Positions 59,015 through 64,000 of a stretch of DNA of 64,000 nucleotides are shown here, piece by piece; the first letter of the stretch is position 1; each line of letters opens with the position of its first letter. Location of the stretch: assembly GCA_905214315.1 (NCBI GenBank), contig CAJMLN010000003.1, forward strand, positions 1 to 64,000, in the 5' to 3' direction. Below the pieces are notes generated by a model. That model searched no databases. It was given only the letters and a program-made list of their open reading frames with translations, and had not been told where the DNA came from. The DNA comes from an uncultured bacterium. Lineage in GTDB: Bacteria > Bacillota > Clostridia > Christensenellales > QALW01. The position numbers were made by a program, and so were the translations under genes.

Positions 59015-61516
59015 ATGAAGCTTTTAAAGGGAGAAGAGAATAAGCAGGGAATGGAACGCCGCAGTCTGATCATCATCGGGGCGTTTCTGGTTGCGTTTAT
59101 CGTGCTTGTCTGCTCTCTTGCAGATTTGCAGCTGATTAACGCTGCGGAATATAAAGCTGCCTCAAATATTAAGCGTACGCGTACGCTTAAGGTAGAAGGA
59201 ACGCGCGGAAAGATTTTAGATGCCAACGGAATCCCTCTTGCCCAGGATGAGGTAAGTTATAATTTGGAATTTTACAGGGAATACAATTTGAAATCCGAAC
59301 GGCAGATGTATACGGATTCCATTATTTTTGCCATAGAGCTGATGAATAAATACGGCCGGGATATCCAGCCTTCCTTTGCTATTACTAAAAATGAAAACGG
59401 CGAGTATGTGTTTGATTGGGGCAATGTCAGCAGTTCAGTGGCTGCTACGCGCGAGAAGACTTGGCGCAGCGATTTTTATTTTGCCGATACCAAAGGCCTT
59501 GCTAAAAATTGTGAGCAGATGTACAATGAAATGCGTGAGCGATATTGTATTCCCGAGGATATGGACGATACTATGGCTTTTAAAGTGCTGGGAATCTGGC
59601 AGGACAGTATCCAATCATATTGGGCGTCGAAATCTATAACGGTATTGAAAAATATCAGTCTGGATCTGGTTACTGCCATTGAGAGCTACAGCTATGAGTT
59701 GGCTGGTTTTAATATTACGGAAAAATCGCTCAGGGTTTATCCACAGGGGACGGTTGCCAGCCATATTGTAGGGTATTTGGGACGGATTACGGCGGAAAAT
59801 GTTGAATATTATAAGGAACTTTCCTATGATATTGAAAGCCTGGTGGGCGTTTCCGGCATTGAAAAGGAAATGGAAGCGTATTTGACCGGAAGCAGCGGTG
59901 CGCGGGTGGGTTCCCGTGAGGTAGAAGTGACCAATGGCGGTAGAATTTTAAGCGAGCTTTCCTATGTTCCGCCTAAGAGCGGCGACAATGTATATCTGAC
60001 GATTGATATCAACTTGCAGCGGGTAGCGGAGGAAGCGCTGCGGCAGAATATCGCTGAGATCAACCAGCGGCAGTATGAAATTTATAATGCCGATACGGCC
60101 CGGTATCAGCGGCTGGTGGAGGAACGCGGGGGAAAAGAGGTTCAGTTTGCAAAGGTCGGCGCCGTGGTGGTGATGGATGTCAATACCTGTGATGTGCTGG
60201 CACTGGTCAGCGAGCCGAACTATGATGCCAATTTATTTTCCCAGGGGATTTCCCAGGCCGAATATGATGCCATTGTGAATGATGAAACCAAACCGTTGTT
60301 TAACAAGGCAATCAGCGCGTCGGATACGCCGGGCTCCATTTTCAAGCTTTGCGTGGCGCTGGCGGGGCTTGAAGAGGGTGCGATTACGGTGGATGAAGAA
60401 ATTCATGACTACGGCGAATATCGCAAATATGTGGGCGAAAGCGATAAGCGCGGCCCGATGTGCGGCTGGTACAGGGATTCGCATTACCGTTCTACGCACG
60501 GCTCCATTAACGTGATCAGTGCTATCAACTATTCCTGCAACTATTTCTTTTATGAGGTAGCCGATCGGTTGGGAATTGAAAAAATCAAAAAATGGGCCTC
60601 GAATTTTGGTCTTCTGGATAAGACGAATATTGAGCTTACCGGTGAAAAAGTAGGTATTGTGGGCGATCAGAAAACAATTTATGACAGTGAACGCGAGGTT
60701 TCCGATCAAGACACTAGTCTGCCGTATCTGGTATTTAAATCCATTCGGACACAGTTGGTGGAATGCGCCGCAAAATCGGAGAAAACGCTTACCGATGCAG
60801 AGATCAATTCCATTATATCACAGTGTTTTGCTTTGATCGGCCGCTCCAGAAATGAGGTTTATTCCGAGATTACTAAAATTCTGGTAAACGGTTACGGACT
60901 TTCCAGCGCTTATGTGAATTCTGTTACCAAATATGAAATATACAGTTATCTTGTACAGATTACCTGGACGCCGACGAATACCATACAAACGGGAATCGGC
61001 CAAAGCATTACTACGGTGACGCCAATCGCGGTGGCCAGATATATATCAGCCATTGTAAACGGCGGGTATGTATATGACGCGCATATTGTGGAAAAGGTAA
61101 CCTCCAGTACCGGAGAACTGATTTATGAACAGCAGCCTACGCTGGTACGCAAGCTGGATATTAAACCGGAGCATTTAGCCGCGGTAAAGCAGGGAATGAA
61201 GGAAATGGTTTCCGAATCAGAAGATCCCTATGCTTCTACGGCGAGGAATTTCTTTAAAAACTTTAAGTATAATGAAGAGATGGGCGGCAAAACGGGTACA
61301 GCGCAGGTTTCTAATATCAATATTGAAGATAATGCCTGGTTTGTGGCGTTTGCTCCGTATGAGAATCCGGAAATTGCGGTGGTTGTGTATATTCCCAACG
61401 GTTATTCAGGATCGCGTGCCAGCAGTACGGTAAAATCGATTGTGGAATATTATCTGGATATGAAATATGCGACCGAGGATGATTCTGTTCCCGGTGAAAA
61501 TACAGTAGTGTATTAA
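59015..61516 (+). CDS. mrdA: class B penicillin-binding protein 2 (elongation transpeptidase)
   Basis: 833 residues. N-terminal transmembrane helix near 20-40, PBP dimer domain with RGKILDANGIPLAQDE near 69, and a transpeptidase domain with nucleophile Ser441 in SIFK, Ser507 in SCN and Lys759 in KTGT. An extra insert of about 90 residues (near 560-660) sits between the last two motifs. It cross-links peptidoglycan in the Rod system and is clustered with mreBCD. Confidence 0.95.
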   Translation: MKLLKGEENKQGMERRSLIIIGAFLVAFIVLVCSLADLQLINAAEYKAASNIKRTRTLKVEGTRGKILDANGIPLAQDEVSYNLEFYREYNLKSERQMYTDSIIFAIELMNKYGRDIQPSFAITKNENGEYVFDWGNVSSSVAATREKTWRSDFYFADTKGLAKNCEQMYNEMRERYCIPEDMDDTMAFKVLGIWQDSIQSYWASKSITVLKNISLDLVTAIESYSYELAGFNITEKSLRVYPQGTVASHIVGYLGRITAENVEYYKELSYDIESLVGVSGIEKEMEAYLTGSSGARVGSREVEVTNGGRILSELSYVPPKSGDNVYLTIDINLQRVAEEALRQNIAEINQRQYEIYNADTARYQRLVEERGGKEVQFAKVGAVVVMDVNTCDVLALVSEPNYDANLFSQGISQAEYDAIVNDETKPLFNKAISASDTPGSIFKLCVALAGLEEGAITVDEEIHDYGEYRKYVGESDKRGPMCGWYRDSHYRSTHGSINVISAINYSCNYFFYEVADRLGIEKIKKWASNFGLLDKTNIELTGEKVGIVGDQKTIYDSEREVSDQDTSLPYLVFKSIRTQLVECAAKSEKTLTDAEINSIISQCFALIGRSRNEVYSEITKILVNGYGLSSAYVNSVTKYEIYSYLVQITWTPTNTIQTGIGQSITTVTPIAVARYISAIVNGGYVYDAHIVEKVTSSTGELIYEQQPTLVRKLDIKPEHLAAVKQGMKEMVSESEDPYASTARNFFKNFKYNEEMGGKTGTAQVSNINIEDNAWFVAFAPYENPEIAVVVYIPNGYSGSRASSTVKSIVEYYLDMKYATEDDSVPGENTVVY

Positions 61517-61525
61517 GGAGAGCTT

Positions 61526-62671
61526 ATGGGATATACGAAAAGAAACCCGAAGAGCCGGCGCAGGTTTCCGGCCGGAATTGTTTTGATTGCTTTTTTGCTG
61601 CTGGCAATCCTTGCGGGTATTTTGCTGTTTGTTCTGCCCGGTAAAACTGCGCTTGCCTATACGGTTCTTTATACCGGTCTTTCTGCCGAAGGTTTGCTGG
61701 TGCGCAGTGAGACGACTACGCCTTTGGATGAATATGAAAAAATCGATTATGAAAATATGATCGACGGGCAGTTTGTCCAAAGCGGAAGTAAAATTGCCAC
61801 CGCATATAAAAAGGGATATATCAAAAACACGCTTTCCAAGCTTTCGGATACGCAGGAGAGCATTGTGACCTATCAGAACCAGAATATTATACAGAGTTTT
61901 GACGATCGCACCATTGCCAAGCTGGATTTTGAAATTTCAGTGGCAATCCGGAAGATGGCGGAAAACACACAGGGATATATTGAACTTTACGGGGAGCTTT
62001 GCCGGCTGGTGGAACAGCGCCACAGCTATATCCGTGAAAATTTCAATACAGATTCCAATACGTATCTTCAGGGGCTTTACAGCGATGAAAAGAATTTGCT
62101 GGAATCGTTAAGGGCCTGGTGCGATGAATTTACCGCGCCGGCGGACGGATATATTGGCTTTTACTGCGACGGGTTTGAAAATACGCTGAGTGCCGAGCAG
62201 CTTGCTGCGGTAAAGCCGGCGGAACTGAAGGGATATCTTCAGGCGGACTATAATAAAAATATCAATGCCTTTAAGCTGGTTACTGAACCCAAGTGGTATG
62301 TCGCCATTGTAACGGATCAGATATCCGCCTTTCAGCAGGGAATGCATTATCCGGTTTTTATCGGCAATGCCGAGGAGAGCGAGATCGGCTGTCTGGAAAG
62401 TATTGTTACGGAAAGAAACAGTAGCGTTCTTGTATTCAGTTTTGAAAAAAATGTAGAAAAATATTTGGATATCCGGACGGCAACTGTCCATATCGGGGAG
62501 CGCTTTGCGGGGTATTCCGTACCTTCCTCCTATGTGAAAAATGGGACGGTAACAGTAAAGAACGAGCAGGGAAAACAGGAAACGGCGGTAGAGGTGCTCT
62601 ATGATAACGGCGAGACGGCTATTTTGCAGGAAACGCCTGTACTTAAGGTAGGGCAGAGGGTATATCAATGA
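61526..62671 (+). CDS. HlyD-like membrane adaptor protein
   Basis: 381 residues. One N-terminal transmembrane helix (about 17-38), then a lipoyl/HlyD-like barrel beginning EGLLVRSETTTPLDEY with GQFVQSGSKIATAYKKG, a helical hairpin (about 100-195) and a second barrel that closes around EFTAPADGYIGFY. The family is seen in clostridia directly upstream of yggS-sepF. It resembles efflux periplasmic adaptors, but no transporter is adjacent, so a cell-envelope role is equally likely. It overlaps yggS by 4 nt. Confidence 0.8.
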   Translation: MGYTKRNPKSRRRFPAGIVLIAFLLLAILAGILLFVLPGKTALAYTVLYTGLSAEGLLVRSETTTPLDEYEKIDYENMIDGQFVQSGSKIATAYKKGYIKNTLSKLSDTQESIVTYQNQNIIQSFDDRTIAKLDFEISVAIRKMAENTQGYIELYGELCRLVEQRHSYIRENFNTDSNTYLQGLYSDEKNLLESLRAWCDEFTAPADGYIGFYCDGFENTLSAEQLAAVKPAELKGYLQADYNKNINAFKLVTEPKWYVAIVTDQISAFQQGMHYPVFIGNAEESEIGCLESIVTERNSSVLVFSFEKNVEKYLDIRTATVHIGERFAGYSVPSSYVKNGTVTVKNEQGKQETAVEVLYDNGETAILQETPVLKVGQRVYQ

Positions 62672-63360
62672 ATTTGCGGCAAAGATACTTCCATATATGT
62701 GAAAATGTACAAAAAGCCTGCGATGCCTGCGGAAGAGCCTTTGACGAGGTTGAAATTATAGCGGTGACAAAGACCCGAACCGTGCAGGAGATCAACGAGG
62801 CGGTGGCTTTGGGGATAAAGACCATAGGGGAAAACAGGGTGCAGGAGCTTTTGGAAAAATATGAAAATCTTGATTCCCGTGCGTCCGTACATCTGATCGG
62901 TCAGCTGCAGACGAATAAGGTAAAATATATTATCGGTAAAGTGGATATGATTCATTCGCTGGACAGAATTTCTTTGGCACAGCAGCTTGATAAAACGGTA
63001 CAGAAGACCGGTGCGGATCCGATGAGAGTTTTGATAGAGGTAAATATAGGTAATGAACCTACAAAATCTGGCGTTCTGCCAGAGAATTTATCAGAATATC
63101 TTGACAGTTTGCAAAATTTTAGGTATATTAAACCCATAGGTCTTATGACGGTGGCACCCGCGCAGGCTTCTGAGCTTGAATTGGAGCGGTATTTTGCGCG
63201 GATGTGTCAGCTGCTGGAGCAGGGGAAAGAGCGATTTGGCAGCGACTTTACCCAGCTTTCCATGGGGATGAGCCATGATTATGAGGCGGCGGTTCGTCAG
63301 GGGGCTACGATGATACGGATCGGTACTGCGCTTTTTGGGCAAAGAAATTATAATATTTAG
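62668..63360 (+). CDS. yggS: YggS/PROSC family PLP-homeostasis protein
   Basis: 230 residues, alanine-racemase-like single barrel: EIIAVTKTRTVQEINEA with the PLP lysine near 36, IGENRVQELLEKYE near 53, HLIGQLQTNKVKYI near 75, EVNIGNEPTKSG near 128 and LSMGMSHDYEAAV with RIGTALFG at the end. It controls free PLP levels. It lies in the division cluster as in B. subtilis (ylmE before sepF). Confidence 0.95.
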   Translation: MNLRQRYFHICENVQKACDACGRAFDEVEIIAVTKTRTVQEINEAVALGIKTIGENRVQELLEKYENLDSRASVHLIGQLQTNKVKYIIGKVDMIHSLDRISLAQQLDKTVQKTGADPMRVLIEVNIGNEPTKSGVLPENLSEYLDSLQNFRYIKPIGLMTVAPAQASELELERYFARMCQLLEQGKERFGSDFTQLSMGMSHDYEAAVRQGATMIRIGTALFGQRNYNI

Positions 63361-63374
63361 GGGGATTACGGCAG

Positions 63375-63878
63375 ATGGCAAGGGATAAAAAAAATAAGGT
63401 GCTTGATTTTTTTGGGTTTGGATCCAATGATGAATATGATGAGGATGAAGAATATTTTGAAGATGATGAATATGAAGCGCCTGTAAGGGGAAGAAAAAGA
63501 GAAGAAGAAGAGGAATACGAGGAAGAAAAACCCCGTAGAAGTAGAAAAACAAAAATTGTTCCCGTACAAGACCGGCACGGGGCGAAATCAAGCGTCATTA
63601 TTTATTCGCCTAAAACGTATAATGATGCGCAGCCGCTGGTTATGCAGCTGATTCAGCATAAGCATGTAATCATTAAGCTGGATAAGGTGGAAAAGCGCAT
63701 CGGTCAGCGTATTCTGGATTTTATGAGCGGTGCGGCTTATGCCAGTGACGCGCAGGTAACCGAAGTTTCCAAGGGAAGCATTTATCTTTTTGCATCCAAC
63801 CAAACGTATATTGATAAAGCGGACGACGTGTCATCTGAGTCTGGGGACGATGGATATACTCTTGATGACGAATTTTAA
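63375..63878 (+). CDS. sepF: cell division protein SepF
   Basis: 167 residues. A short amphipathic start (DKKNKVLDFFGFG) could serve as the membrane anchor. An unusually long acidic then basic linker runs about 18-57. The conserved SepF core is about 73-150 (VIIYSPKTYNDAQPLVMQLI, KLDKVEKRIGQRILDFMSG). It tethers FtsZ to the membrane. It is 14 nt after yggS and 30 nt before divIVA. Confidence 0.94.
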   Translation: MARDKKNKVLDFFGFGSNDEYDEDEEYFEDDEYEAPVRGRKREEEEEYEEEKPRRSRKTKIVPVQDRHGAKSSVIIYSPKTYNDAQPLVMQLIQHKHVIIKLDKVEKRIGQRILDFMSGAAYASDAQVTEVSKGSIYLFASNQTYIDKADDVSSESGDDGYTLDDEF

Positions 63879-63908
63879 TATTTTTATACCGCGGAAGAGA
63901 AGGTAAAA

Positions 63909-64000
63909 ATGAGCAGTAAGCAAGCAGCATCTTTCAGTATGGAACGAAAGGGCTATAATCGTTTTGAAGTAGATAACTGCATAAAAGCGCAGCAGGAGGA
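63909..64000 (+). CDS. divIVA: DivIVA-family protein (3' end off-window)
   Basis: The first 30 codons read MSSKQAASFSMERKGYNR followed by FEVDN, matching the DivIVA N-terminal GYxxxEVD pattern that binds curved membrane. The ribosome site is GAGAAGG. The gene continues past the right edge. The sepF-divIVA order supports the call. Confidence 0.78.
   Translation, partial: MSSKQAASFSMERKGYNRFEVDNCIKAQQE

Overview
The window comes from a low-to-mid-GC Firmicute, most likely a clostridial anaerobe. The reasons are gene order (yicC-remA-gmk-rpoZ-priA-def-fmt-rsmB-rlmN-PP2C-PASTA kinase-rsgA-rpe; Asp23/AmaP; nusB-folD-xseAB-ispA; mreBCD-PBP2; yggS-sepF-divIVA), purine-rich Shine-Dalgarno sites, many TTGACA/TATAAT promoters with 17-nt spacing, and encoded tRNA CCA ends. 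The species cannot be named from sequence alone.

Region 1-7.2 kb is accessory DNA. It opens inside a PglZ-family phosphatase gene that runs in from the left. A BrxL-type AAA+ protein, a 65-residue double-CxxC protein and a PLP cysteine desulfurase follow in one tight operon. This is the 3' end of a BREX phage-defence island. A desulfurase in the operon suggests a sulfur-dependent variant, with any sulfurtransferase/PAPS-reductase-like partner off-window to the left. The island abuts a large serine recombinase that has lost its N-terminus and catalytic serine, and then a truncated, frameshifted ABC-exporter remnant. These look like scars of former mobile elements inserted next to nagA.

Region 7.2-31.5 kb is a mosaic of small metabolic, transport and regulatory units: nagBA with a divergent AraC regulator, a large glycoside hydrolase, a dipeptidase, a six-tRNA operon, four more tRNAs on the other strand, KtrAB potassium uptake, an orphan ABC importer pair, an Idh/MocA oxidoreductase with a DMT transporter, a PocR/AraC regulator, a lipoprotein, and an epimerase divergent from a TetR regulator. 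An intergenic repeat family lies beside the minus-strand tRNAs.

Region 29-64 kb is core genome on the + strand: pcrA-ligA; the long yicC-to-rpe translation, RNA-modification and signalling operon (without coaBC at its usual place); asp23-amaP; nusB, a TsaD-like paralog, folD, xseA, xseB and ispA; a Spo0E-like small protein; a split TauE/SafE transporter; Ppx/GppA with an aconitase-superfamily hydratase; and an elongation/division cluster mreB-mreC-mreD-PBP2-(HlyD-like)-yggS-sepF-divIVA, the last cut by the right edge.
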